Assembly (NCBI GenBank): GCA_002716125.1
Contig: PAZH01000007.1
Coordinates: 79,180 to 143,179, forward strand
DNA length: 64,000 nt
Source: Rhodospirillaceae bacterium
Lineage (GTDB): Bacteria; Pseudomonadota; Alphaproteobacteria; UBA8366
Reading direction: 5' to 3'
The translations under genes and the position numbers were made by a program. Shown here in pieces: positions 44,613-52,793 of the stretch. The notes below the pieces were generated by a model, which searched no databases, was not told the DNA's origin, and was given only the letters and a program-made list of their open reading frames with translations. Position 1 is the stretch's first letter. Every line of letters starts with the position of its first letter.

Positions 44613-45719
44613 CTATCCGGCGCTGAACAGCGGTGCGTCGAGCAAGGCGGCGTCGACGTCGATCCCGAGGCCGGGCCCGCCGGGCGCGCTGCCGAATCCG
44701 TCGCGACTTCGCGGTTGGTGGCCGGCGATGTGCTCGTTGGTCCAGTCGTTCATGAAGGAGACGCTGAGCAACGCCCGCTCTTTCGTGGAGGCGGCAACAT
44801 GGGCGGACGTCGCTGCGACGATATCGCCGCCCCAAGTATCCTCGACCGTGATCTGGAGACCGAGTTCTTGGCCGAGGTCGCGCATCAGCTTGGCTTTGGT
44901 CAGCCCGCCAACTTTAGAGATCTTGAGATTGAAGCCGCCGGCACCGCCGTCGCGTGCCGCCCGCAGAAGGGTGGCGGGATCGCTGACAACTTCGTCGTAG
45001 ATCATCGGCAAGGTCGTCCGTTTGCGGACCTCGATGCATTCTTCCATGGTCGGGCAGGGTTGCTCGAAATAGAAGCGCGGCAGGTCTTCCATCGCGCGCG
45101 CCGCCTGGATGGCTTCGTTCAAGCGCCAGCCGCAGTTGGCGTCCCCGATGATAATGTCCTCGTCGCCGGTGTTCTCGACCACGGTGCGGGCGCGGACAGC
45201 GTCGAGCGCGGGGTCGCCGCCGATCTTCAATTGGAAGCGATGAATGCCTTCCGCGCGGCGGGCCAGGACGTAGTCGCTCATCTCCTGCGGTGTGCCGAGG
45301 GGGACTGCGAAATAGAGGGGGAACCGCGCCTGGCGCACGCCGCCGAGCATATCCGCGACGCTTGCCCCCCAGGCCTTGCCGGTGAGGTCCCAGCACGCGA
45401 CATCGATCGGACTTTTCGCATAGGCGTAGCCCATCAGGGTCGCGTCCATCGCGTCGTTGATCGCGGCGAGGTTTGTTGGATCGAGCCCAATGAGAGGCGG
45501 GGCCAAGAGTTCAAGCGCGGCTCGAGCGCCGCCCGCATGCGAAGCCAGGTACGTTGTGCCGAGCGGGCAGACCTCGCCCCAACCGGTGAGCCCGGAGTCG
45601 CTCGTCACCCGGACCAGGGTGGAGGGTAGATGCGTAATCTCCCGTCCGCCCGACATGATATAGGTGCCGTGCACATAGGTGAGGTCGAAGTTGAAAACGT
45701 CGATCTTCGCGATTTTCAT
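44613..45719 (-). CDS. Mandelate racemase/muconate-lactonising enzyme family protein
   Basis: 368 residues of the enolase superfamily. Metal ligands: Asp in IGDANCGW, Glu in FEQPCP, and Asp in VEDTWGGD at the ends of successive barrel strands. The base region has FQLKIGGD; the last strand has LKISKVGGLTKAKLM. The C-terminal HVAASTKERALLSVSFMN contains a possible His base. This arrangement is closest to muconate-lactonising/dipeptide-epimerase-like members, with the substrate unassigned. It is 25 bases from the DM13 gene, same strand. Confidence 0.85.
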   Translation of the reverse strand: MKIAKIDVFNFDLTYVHGTYIMSGGREITHLPSTLVRVTSDSGLTGWGEVCPLGTTYLASHAGGARAALELLAPPLIGLDPTNLAAINDAMDATLMGYAYAKSPIDVACWDLTGKAWGASVADMLGGVRQARFPLYFAVPLGTPQEMSDYVLARRAEGIHRFQLKIGGDPALDAVRARTVVENTGDEDIIIGDANCGWRLNEAIQAARAMEDLPRFYFEQPCPTMEECIEVRKRTTLPMIYDEVVSDPATLLRAARDGGAGGFNLKISKVGGLTKAKLMRDLGQELGLQITVEDTWGGDIVAATSAHVAASTKERALLSVSFMNDWTNEHIAGHQPRSRDGFGSAPGGPGLGIDVDAALLDAPLFSAG

Positions 45720-45744
45720 GGGAAGCCTGACGAATTGTGAGCCG

Positions 45745-46227
45745 TCACTTAAAGGCGAGGTCCGCCGGCGAAATCAGAACATTGAACTGTTCGCACCAGA
45801 TGACGAGGCTCTTGAACGACGCGAGGTCGGTTCCCTCCGGGATGCGATAGTTCTGGCTGCCTTTGAAGGCGCGCAGGCGGCCGAGGTCGACGAACATTTG
45901 ATTGTCGAGATCGCCATTTGCCCGAATGCCGGCTTTCGGGACGAGATAGACGTGATATTTCGGCCCGGGCCCGACTTCGAAGTCGTCTTCAAGAAAAAGC
46001 GTGCTTTCGAAGACTTTAACGGCGCCCTTGCCGTAATGGATCGGATCGCTCGGATTGGCGTGGATAAAGGTGCCCGCCGCGACCGGCGCCGCACCCTCTT
46101 CGACGGCGAGCTGCTCCATCGCTTCCGGCGGCGGGAAAATATACGGGAACAAGAAGAACCCGACGGCCACCCCAAATCCGGTGCCGAACACCCCACCGAT
46201 CAAGAATATCGCAATACCGCGCCACAT
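45745..46227 (-). CDS. DM13-domain membrane-anchored protein
   Basis: 160 residues. A single transmembrane anchor (about 5-30, GIAIFLIGGVFGTGFGVAVGFFLF) is followed by a DM13 domain (about 50-158). It includes GTFIHANPSDPIHYGKGAVKVFES, EVGPGPKYHVYLVPK, DLGRLRAFKGSQNYRIPEG and a C-terminal VIWCEQFNVLISPADL. DM13 domains are thought to be redox- or haem-related with a conserved Cys (here Cys in VIWCEQF). The Cys is the only one in the domain. It precedes the mandelate-racemase-like gene in the same direction. Confidence 0.85.
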   Translation of the reverse strand: MWRGIAIFLIGGVFGTGFGVAVGFFLFPYIFPPPEAMEQLAVEEGAAPVAAGTFIHANPSDPIHYGKGAVKVFESTLFLEDDFEVGPGPKYHVYLVPKAGIRANGDLDNQMFVDLGRLRAFKGSQNYRIPEGTDLASFKSLVIWCEQFNVLISPADLAFK

Positions 46228-46328
46228 TCATTGAGAGTCGGCGAATTGAGCGGTGAATGCAACCAATCTTTGGCGGCCGCTGCACGCCGACCTAACTTGA
46301 TGACGAAGACATTTAGGAGGACATCACG

Positions 46329-47225
46329 ATGCGCGTGGGATTTGGCATTCCGAACAACCAAGGGGTCGACGATCCCAACGATCTTGTCGCGCTCGCCGTT
46401 GAAGCGGAGAAGCAAGGGTATGCGAGCGTTTGGGTCCGCGAACATTTGTTTCATTCGACCTATGTTGCGGAGCGGCTCGGCAATAAGCCCTACCATGACG
46501 CCCTGACGGTGCTGACGGCGATCGCCTGCGCGACGGACACGGTTCGGCTTGGTACCTCTGTCTTGGTGTTGCCGTGGCACGATCCCGCTAGGCTCGGAAA
46601 GATGGTCGCGACTTTGGATCATCTCTCGGGCGGACGGGTTTCGCTTGGCGTTGGGGTGGCGACGACGCGGGACGAGTTCGAAAATCTCGGTGTCGATTTC
46701 ACGACGCGCGGTAAGCGCATGGATGAAATTCTCGGTGCGCTGCAGGCGCTGTGGACGCAAGAAACGCCGGCGTTTGCGGGCACGTTCTACAATTACAGCG
46801 GATTGAAGTTCTCGCCGAAGCCGTTGCAGAAGCCTTACCCGCCCTTGTTGATCGGCGGCTCCAGCCCGGCGGCGCTTCGGCGCACCGCCCGCTTCGGCGA
46901 TGGCTGGCACACCTTGCGCCAATCGCCGGCGCAAGTCGCGGCGGGGAAGGCGAAGATCATCGAGCTGACCGAAGCCGCGGGCCGCGATCCGGCGGGCTTC
47001 GACTACTCGCTCACCATCCCGCTCCGCTTCACCGGCAAAGCGCCGAGCAAGCCGTTGATGGAGCGTACCGCGTTAACCGGTACGGAGGACGATATTGCGG
47101 CAACCGTCGCCGCCTATCGCGATGCCGGGCTCGACGAGATCGTTATCAGCGACAGCAGCGCGGATATGGACAGCAATACGGAGGTGATGACCCGGTTCAT
47201 GGAACAGGTCTGGCCGAAACTATAG
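46329..47225 (+). CDS. LLM-class F420-type oxidoreductase
   Basis: 298 residues of the luciferase-like family, F420/FMN subtype (TIGR03619-like). MRVGFGIPNNQGV opens the barrel; VWVREHLFHS, LGTSVLVLPWHDPARLGKMVATLDHLSGGRV and LGVGVATTRDEFENLGV are typical. It would use FMNH2 or F420H2 to oxidise or reduce an unidentified substrate. ATG 46329 follows AGGAGG. It converges on the sulfotransferase gene with a 5-base gap. Confidence 0.88.
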   Translation: MRVGFGIPNNQGVDDPNDLVALAVEAEKQGYASVWVREHLFHSTYVAERLGNKPYHDALTVLTAIACATDTVRLGTSVLVLPWHDPARLGKMVATLDHLSGGRVSLGVGVATTRDEFENLGVDFTTRGKRMDEILGALQALWTQETPAFAGTFYNYSGLKFSPKPLQKPYPPLLIGGSSPAALRRTARFGDGWHTLRQSPAQVAAGKAKIIELTEAAGRDPAGFDYSLTIPLRFTGKAPSKPLMERTALTGTEDDIAATVAAYRDAGLDEIVISDSSADMDSNTEVMTRFMEQVWPKL

Positions 47226-47230
47226 CGGTC

Positions 47231-47890
47231 TCAGCTTGACCCTTTCAGGGCTTCGGCACGCGCTTTCACATTCTCGATAAACTCCGCCGTCGTATTGGTG
47301 AAGGGAAAGGGTTCGTCCGGGATGTCGACGCCGAGGAACCGGCAGAGCGGACCCCAGCCCTCCGCCGCGTCGAAGGTCAGCAGACATTCCGCCGGTATTG
47401 TGGCCTGGACGTCCTGGATGTTCTTGTTGAAGACCGAGATCAGATAGTCGTCATCGTCTAAGCGCCCCTCGAACGTGCGCTCGACGATCATTTCGTAATT
47501 CATCTGGCGCTGTTCGCGGAGCGGTCCCGGCGGCAGTTCCGAGACCTTTCGGAGTGTCGTGAAGATGGTCGGCTGGATGCTCTTCACCCAAGACTCGGGT
47601 GAGCGGACGGACAGCAAGACTTTTGCGTCCGGGTAATGTGCCGTCAAAGCGCGCCAGTGGAACGCCGCGGGCCAGTCGACACACGATCCATATCCTTCGA
47701 ACAAGGCATCCCAATCCGTCGAGCCGCTCTTCAGCGCTTCTTGCCAATAGGGTAGATGCGCTGGGTTTTCGCGCAGTTCCGTCATGTGATAGCACTTCGC
47801 GAAACCGAGACGCTCCAATGCAGCCTTGAGCGACTTGGTGCCCGTGCGTCCGAAACCCGCGCCGACGATTTTCAATGTCACGTCTCTCAT
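47231..47890 (-). CDS. Sulfotransferase family protein
   Basis: 219 residues. The 5'-phosphosulfate loop is GAGFGRTGTKSLKAAL near 9-24, and the 3'-phosphate segment is VLLSVRSPESWVKS near 90-103. These bind PAPS, the sulfate donor. The family of short bacterial sulfotransferase-like proteins with CYHMTELRENP matches. The acceptor could be a carbohydrate, lipid or small molecule. The start is ATG 47890. It is divergent from the extradiol dioxygenase gene. Confidence 0.85.
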   Translation of the reverse strand: MRDVTLKIVGAGFGRTGTKSLKAALERLGFAKCYHMTELRENPAHLPYWQEALKSGSTDWDALFEGYGSCVDWPAAFHWRALTAHYPDAKVLLSVRSPESWVKSIQPTIFTTLRKVSELPPGPLREQRQMNYEMIVERTFEGRLDDDDYLISVFNKNIQDVQATIPAECLLTFDAAEGWGPLCRFLGVDIPDEPFPFTNTTAEFIENVKARAEALKGSS

Positions 47891-47985
47891 CCTCTCCGTT
47901 ATTGCGGCGAATTTGGCCGCATGTACTGAAATGACCTAAATAATTATCTGCGCCCTTCAATCTTGAACGGACAGCAGGCTCGCAT

Positions 47986-48987
47986 ATGGCGAAAATTGTG
48001 CTCGGCATCGGCGTCTCGCACTCGCCCATGTTAAATGGAAAACTGGAAGATTGGTCGCTCTTTATCGAGGGGGACCGCGTGCGTGCGCATCGCGATAAGA
48101 CAGGTCATCCTGCGACTTACGACGACCTCTTGGAACGCGCCGACCCAGATATTGCAGCGCGCATCGGGCCGGGCCCCTTTGCCGCCCGACATGCAGCGGC
48201 GATGCCGAACCTTTCGCGGATCCGCGCTGCGCTCGCAGATGCATCGCTCGATGCGCTCATCGTGGTGGGGGACGATCAGAACGAATTGTACGGCGCCCGG
48301 AACATGCCCTGCATCCTCATCTATCGGGGGCAGACGATCCGCAACGTTCCGTTGGCGCCGAGCGATGGCGGCTTCGCGTGGGCGAAAAGATTGTCTGCCC
48401 GCTACTACGAAGAGACCGAACCGCGCGAGTATCCGGCAGACGCGGCGCTCGCCGAACATCTGACCGATTGGCTTGTGCAGCGGGACTTCGATATTGCGAG
48501 CGCGGATACGATCGAGCCCGGAAAAGGCGAAGGGCACGCCTTCGGATTTGTCCACAACCGGTTGATGAGCGAGCCGCCAATCCCGGTCGTGCCGGTATTT
48601 CTCAATACTTATTACCCGCCCAACCAGCCCAGCCCGCGACGCTGTTATCGGTTGGGCCAGGAAATCGCCGCCGCTATTGCGGCCTATCCCGGCGACACCC
48701 GCGTTGGCGTTCTCGCATCGGGCGGCCTCAGCCATTTCACGGTCGACGAAGAGCTGGACGGCACGGTCCTGCAGGCGCTGGCGATGAATGATACAGAGAC
48801 GCTACAATCGTTGCCGGTGCAGAAATTGAACGGCGGTAGCTCCGAGATTCGCAACTGGATTTGCGCTGCGGGAGCGTTAGAAGAACTGCCGCTCGCCTGG
48901 TCGGACTATCAACCAGGTTACCGTACGCCGGCCGGGACAGGAACGGGCCTCGGTTTTGCCATATGGTCCGAAAGTTTCGTTGAATGA
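47986..48987 (+). CDS. Class III extradiol ring-cleavage dioxygenase (LigB-type)
   Basis: 333 residues, homologous to LigB, DesZ and LigZ. The N-terminal iron ligand His12 lies in GIGVSHSPML; a second site region is GDDQNELYG, and GGLSHF near residue 245 holds the catalytic acid/base area. It opens catechol-type rings between or beside hydroxyls using Fe(II) and O2. The length (about 333) is close to LigZ-type enzymes acting on biphenyl-like lignin fragments, but that is inference. It is the first gene of a long rightward operon, 12 bases before the Rieske oxygenase. No ferredoxin or reductase gene follows. Confidence 0.87.
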   Translation: MAKIVLGIGVSHSPMLNGKLEDWSLFIEGDRVRAHRDKTGHPATYDDLLERADPDIAARIGPGPFAARHAAAMPNLSRIRAALADASLDALIVVGDDQNELYGARNMPCILIYRGQTIRNVPLAPSDGGFAWAKRLSARYYEETEPREYPADAALAEHLTDWLVQRDFDIASADTIEPGKGEGHAFGFVHNRLMSEPPIPVVPVFLNTYYPPNQPSPRRCYRLGQEIAAAIAAYPGDTRVGVLASGGLSHFTVDEELDGTVLQALAMNDTETLQSLPVQKLNGGSSEIRNWICAAGALEELPLAWSDYQPGYRTPAGTGTGLGFAIWSESFVE

Positions 48988-48999
48988 ACGGAGGCTGAC

Positions 49000-50286
49000 A
49001 TGTTGAGCCGTGAGGAGAACGACTATCTAACCCAGACCGGACCCGGGACGCCGATGGGCGCGTTCATGCGGCGGTTCTGGATGCCGTTCATGTTGAGCGA
49101 AGAGATCGCCGAGCCGGACTGCGATCCGGTGCGTGTCCGTCTCCTGGGCGAAGACCTATTGGCCTTACGGGACAGCAACGGCCGGGTGGCACTGGTCGAT
49201 CAGTTCTGCCCGCACCGCCGGGTCAGTCTCTTTTTTGGACGGAACGAAGAGTGCGGCATCCGATGCGTCTACCATGGCTGGAAGTTCGATGCCGACGGCA
49301 ATTGCGTGGATATGCCTTCCGAGCCCGCCGACAGCAATTTCAAGGACAAGGTGAAGCTAAAATCCTATCCGGTGCGGGAGAAGGCTGGCGTCGTCTGGGC
49401 CTATATGGGGCCGGCGGACGCGATGGGCGGGATGCCGGAGCTCGAGTGGATGGAGGTACCGGACGATCAACGCTACATGTCGCGCTGGTATCAGGAGTGC
49501 AACTATGCACAGGCGGTCGAGGGCGAGATCGACTCCGCGCATGTCAGCTTCCTACACCGCAAGATCGACAACGACGCGAAGAACAAGGCGGCTTTGACGG
49601 GGAGCTACTTCTCCGGCGACACCGCGCCGAAGTGGAAGGTCGTCGATACCGAATTCGGCATGACCTTGGGTGCGCGCCGGATCGTCGAGGGTGGGAAGTA
49701 TTACTGGCGCATGAACCAGTGGCTTTATCCGTTCTATACGATGATCGCGCCGGTGCCCGGCGAATCTCGGACCGTGCGCATGTGGGTGCCCGCCGATGAC
49801 GGTACCTGCAACATCATTTGCGTTACCTATAACAACGAGCGTCCGGTGACCGATGCGGAACTGCACAGCTGGCAGAACGGTTTGTCTTCGCACGCGGCAC
49901 GGATTCCCGGCACGCTGATTCCGGCGGCGAATGCGGCAAACGATTACAATATCGATCGCCAGGTTCAGCGGGACGAGACGTTTACCGGAATCGTTGGCAT
50001 CCGGGCCCAAGACGCGGCAATGACGGAAAGCCCAGGCCCGATCGTGGACCGTTCGCTTGAGCATCTCGGTACCTCCGATACCGCGATTATCAAGATGCGG
50101 CGCCTGTTGATGGAGGGCGCCCGTGCTCTGGAGGACGGTCATCCGCCGGCCGCCGCGCGGGACGGCGCCCTGTATCGGGTCCCCGCTTATTCCGCCGTCA
50201 TCGCGGAAGATGCCGATTTCGACGAACGGCCCGAGATATTGGAAGGGATGCGCGTCGCCCCAGCCGCGGTGAAGGCGGCGGAATAA
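49000..50286 (+). CDS. Rieske-type aromatic ring-hydroxylating/O-demethylating oxygenase, alpha subunit
   Basis: 428 residues. The [2Fe-2S] Rieske motif is Cys70-x-His72 and Cys89-x2-His92 (CPHRRVS ... CVYHGW). The mononuclear iron site is in DSAHVSFLH, with His181 and His186. It resembles phthalate-4,5-dioxygenase and LigX-type O-demethylases. A reductase must come from elsewhere. It is followed by a DsbD-alpha-like gene that overlaps it by four bases, so the stop (TAA) is part of ATAA. Together with the LigB-type enzyme it forms an oxygenation plus ring-cleavage pair. Confidence 0.9.
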   Translation: MLSREENDYLTQTGPGTPMGAFMRRFWMPFMLSEEIAEPDCDPVRVRLLGEDLLALRDSNGRVALVDQFCPHRRVSLFFGRNEECGIRCVYHGWKFDADGNCVDMPSEPADSNFKDKVKLKSYPVREKAGVVWAYMGPADAMGGMPELEWMEVPDDQRYMSRWYQECNYAQAVEGEIDSAHVSFLHRKIDNDAKNKAALTGSYFSGDTAPKWKVVDTEFGMTLGARRIVEGGKYYWRMNQWLYPFYTMIAPVPGESRTVRMWVPADDGTCNIICVTYNNERPVTDAELHSWQNGLSSHAARIPGTLIPAANAANDYNIDRQVQRDETFTGIVGIRAQDAAMTESPGPIVDRSLEHLGTSDTAIIKMRRLLMEGARALEDGHPPAAARDGALYRVPAYSAVIAEDADFDERPEILEGMRVAPAAVKAAE

Positions 50287-51128
50287 CGCGCGGCGTTCGA
50301 AACACATGCCTGACGGCCTGCCTGGTCCTGCTGTCCGCGGAGGCCGGCCATGCCGCCTCGATCCAGTCCGAACAGCTGGTCGCGAAACTTCATGCCGAAC
50401 AGGCCGTTGTGGCGCCAGGTGCGACGACCTCGGTCGTGCTGCATCAGAAAATGGCAGCCGGTTGGCATACATATTGGCAAAACCCAGGCGATTCCGGACA
50501 AGCGGCCGCCGTCGAATGGACCTTGCCGAAAGGCGTGAAGCTGGTCCCGGCCGCCTGGCCGGCGCCAAAGCGAATCGAATATGGCCCCTTGGTGAATTAC
50601 GGTTACAAGGATGAAGCCGCGCTCTTGTTCGACGTGACTTTACCGGCGGATTGGCCCGTGGGTCAGCCTTTGTCACTGCGCGCGGAAGCGGAGATCTTGG
50701 TGTGCGAAAGCCTATGCATTCCGCACCATGGCGCGCTCGCTATCGATATTCCAACCGGTACGAAGAACGTCCGGGATGCGAAACTCGCAGCGTTGTTCAA
50801 GAAGGCACGGGCACGATTGCCTTTACCGTCCCGCTGGCCGATCTCCGCCGGCGTCGATGACAATGGTTTAGCCGTTCGTTTGAGCGGTCCGGCGTCGGAT
50901 TTCAGTAACATCGATCGCGTATATCTGTTTCCCTTGACCTGGGGCCTGGTCGCGCATGGCGCGCCGCAGCGCCACGAATTGAACAATAGTGGATTAACCG
51001 TCACCGTACCGCGCGGTGAAGCTGCGTTGCCGGATGAATTCTCGGGCGTAATGACAATATATGATAAGGACGGCGCCGCCCGGTCTTTCAAGCTGGCTGG
51101 CGCGCCGCTGGCGACCCGCAAACCGTGA
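50283..51128 (+). CDS. DsbD-alpha-like exported protein with non-standard start (ATA)
   Basis: In frame from 50283 the translation reads (M)TRGVRNTCLTACLVLLSA, AEAGHAAS: a clean signal peptide. It runs directly into SEQLVAKLHAEQAVVAPG, HQKMAAGWHTYWQNPGDSG and AEILVCESLCIPH, the thiol:disulfide interchange DsbD N-terminal (alpha) domain. The first codon is ATA, not ATG; the Rieske stop and this start form ATAA where ATGA overlap is expected. The nearest standard start (GTG 50409) would delete the signal and the first strand. The two Cys in VCESLC are the likely redox pair. Protein may be unexpressed, or initiated at ATA at low efficiency. Confidence 0.7.
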   Translation: MTRGVRNTCLTACLVLLSAEAGHAASIQSEQLVAKLHAEQAVVAPGATTSVVLHQKMAAGWHTYWQNPGDSGQAAAVEWTLPKGVKLVPAAWPAPKRIEYGPLVNYGYKDEAALLFDVTLPADWPVGQPLSLRAEAEILVCESLCIPHHGALAIDIPTGTKNVRDAKLAALFKKARARLPLPSRWPISAGVDDNGLAVRLSGPASDFSNIDRVYLFPLTWGLVAHGAPQRHELNNSGLTVTVPRGEAALPDEFSGVMTIYDKDGAARSFKLAGAPLATRKP

Positions 51129-51164
51129 AACGTCGTGCATCATCGAAATGGAAAGGGCCATAAC

Positions 51165-51791
51165 ATGAAACTCCAATCGACTGCCAAAGCTGTGGCCGTT
51201 GCCGCCGCGCTGGCATTTCTGCCCATCGGCGCCGCCGACGCGAAACCCAAAGTTGGCGCGACGGCGCCGACCTTTACCGGACAATCTGCGACGGGCGAGA
51301 CGATTAAGCTCGGCGATTTAAAGAGAAAGACGGTGGTCCTGGAGTGGACGAACAAAGACTGTCCCTATGTCCGTAAGCATTATGAGACGGGCAATATGCA
51401 GTCGTTGCAGAAAGAATCTAAAGCCGATCATGATGTGGTGTGGGTCTCGATCATTTCATCCGCACCGGGCCGCCAAGGCTATCTCGAGCCGGTGGAAGCG
51501 CTCGACAATATCAAGCAGACTGAAGCGGCGCCGGATCACCTTCTGTTGGACCCCAAGGGCGAAATCGGACAGTCCTACGGCGCCGTGACGACGCCACATA
51601 TGTACATCATCAATCCGGAAGGCGCCTTGGTCTTTATGGGCGGTATAGACGACAATCCGTCGTCGCGCCACAGCAGTGTCGAAGGCGCGAAAAACTTCGT
51701 TCGAGCCGCCCTCGATGATATGGCGGCTGGTCGCAAGATTGCGCAAGCCGTAACGCGACCCTGCGGCTGTTCCGTCAAGTACGCGTATTGA
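51165..51791 (+). CDS. Exported redoxin (thioredoxin-fold) protein
   Basis: 208 residues. Signal peptide to about residue 26 (ADA). The redoxin domain has VVLEWTNKDCPYVRKHYETGNM, with Cys66 in place of the first cysteine of CxxC, and TPHMYIINPEG with the cis-Pro. Two further cysteines sit near the C-terminus (RPCGCSVKYAY). It is probably a periplasmic peroxiredoxin-like or disulfide-handling protein. ATG 51165 was chosen; the frame extends to 51135. It lies 36 bases after the DsbD-alpha gene, and the two could act together on cytochrome or oxygenase assembly. Confidence 0.87.
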   Translation: MKLQSTAKAVAVAAALAFLPIGAADAKPKVGATAPTFTGQSATGETIKLGDLKRKTVVLEWTNKDCPYVRKHYETGNMQSLQKESKADHDVVWVSIISSAPGRQGYLEPVEALDNIKQTEAAPDHLLLDPKGEIGQSYGAVTTPHMYIINPEGALVFMGGIDDNPSSRHSSVEGAKNFVRAALDDMAAGRKIAQAVTRPCGCSVKYAY

Positions 51792-51794
51792 TAA

Positions 51795-52793
51795 ATGCGT
51801 GAGGCGGAGGCCGTTCACGCGGAAGCAATTGTAGTCGACGGCTTGCAATGCTGCGACTTCGATCGCGCGCTTTTGGAGGAAGCGTTGCGTGGCGGGGTGA
51901 CGGCGATCAATCACGCAGCCATTCTTTGGGAAAATTTCCGCGAAGGTATCGATCGGGTCGCGGAATGGAACCGCGTGTTCGATACGCATGGCGACATCGT
52001 CATGCCGATCCGCACGACTGAAGATATCCTGGCGGCGAAGGCCGCCGGGAAACTCGGTATCATCATGGGTTGGCAAAACACGTCGCCGTTGGAGGACCGC
52101 CTCGACTACCTGGCCGTCTTTAAGCAACTTGGCATCGGCATCATGCAGTTGACCTACAACACGCAAAACTTTGCAGGTGCCGGCTATCTTGAAGAAAGAG
52201 ATTCGGGCCTCACCGGGTTCGGACGGGAGATGGTGGCCGAGATGAACCGCGTCGGCGTCTTGTGCGATTTAAGCCACGTTGGGGAGGTGACTTCGGCGGA
52301 CGCGATTGCGTATTCGGAGCAGCCCTGCGCGATCACCCATTGCCTGCCCCGAGCACTGAAAGATGTGGCACGAAACAAATCGGACGCATTGTTCGAAAAA
52401 TGCGCGGCGAAAGGCGGCGTGATCGGTGTCTCGCTCTTCTCGCCAGGTTTGGCGGCGGGCAACGACGCGACGGTCGCGGATGTGGTCGATGTCATCGCTT
52501 ATATGATCGAGCTTGTTGGCGAGGCGCACGTTGCGATCGGGACGGATTTCTCCCTTAACCGGCCGCGGCCGGGTCCATGGCAAGACTGGGCAAGCCGCGA
52601 CAAGGGGACGGCCCGTGTCATCACCGGATTCGCGACGGCAAAAGTCAACAAACCGAAGGGATTTGCGCGGATCGACGAATTTCCAAATCTGACGGGTGAA
52701 ATGCTGGAACGCGGCTGGAGCGAAGCGCGGATCAAGGGCGTACTCGGCGGCAATTGGCTACGGTTATTGCGCCAAGTCTGGCACGGCGAATGA
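51795..52793 (+). CDS. Peptidase M19 (membrane dipeptidase) homologue with altered metal site
   Basis: 332 residues. Family features: GIMQLTYNTQNFAGAGYLEERDSGLTGFGREMVAEMNRVG, DLSHVGEVTSADAI with the metal His, ITHCLPRALKDVARNKSD, and VAIGTDFS near the C-terminus. The first metal motif, normally HxD after the opening strand, reads VVDGLQCCD, and the bridging Glu of the EG motif is Gln in GWQN. Some catalogue members share this CCxxD form. Activity as a zinc dipeptidase is doubtful. The start is ATG 51795, 3 bases after the redoxin stop, and the stop overlaps the next start (ATGA). Confidence 0.82.
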   Translation: MREAEAVHAEAIVVDGLQCCDFDRALLEEALRGGVTAINHAAILWENFREGIDRVAEWNRVFDTHGDIVMPIRTTEDILAAKAAGKLGIIMGWQNTSPLEDRLDYLAVFKQLGIGIMQLTYNTQNFAGAGYLEERDSGLTGFGREMVAEMNRVGVLCDLSHVGEVTSADAIAYSEQPCAITHCLPRALKDVARNKSDALFEKCAAKGGVIGVSLFSPGLAAGNDATVADVVDVIAYMIELVGEAHVAIGTDFSLNRPRPGPWQDWASRDKGTARVITGFATAKVNKPKGFARIDEFPNLTGEMLERGWSEARIKGVLGGNWLRLLRQVWHGE

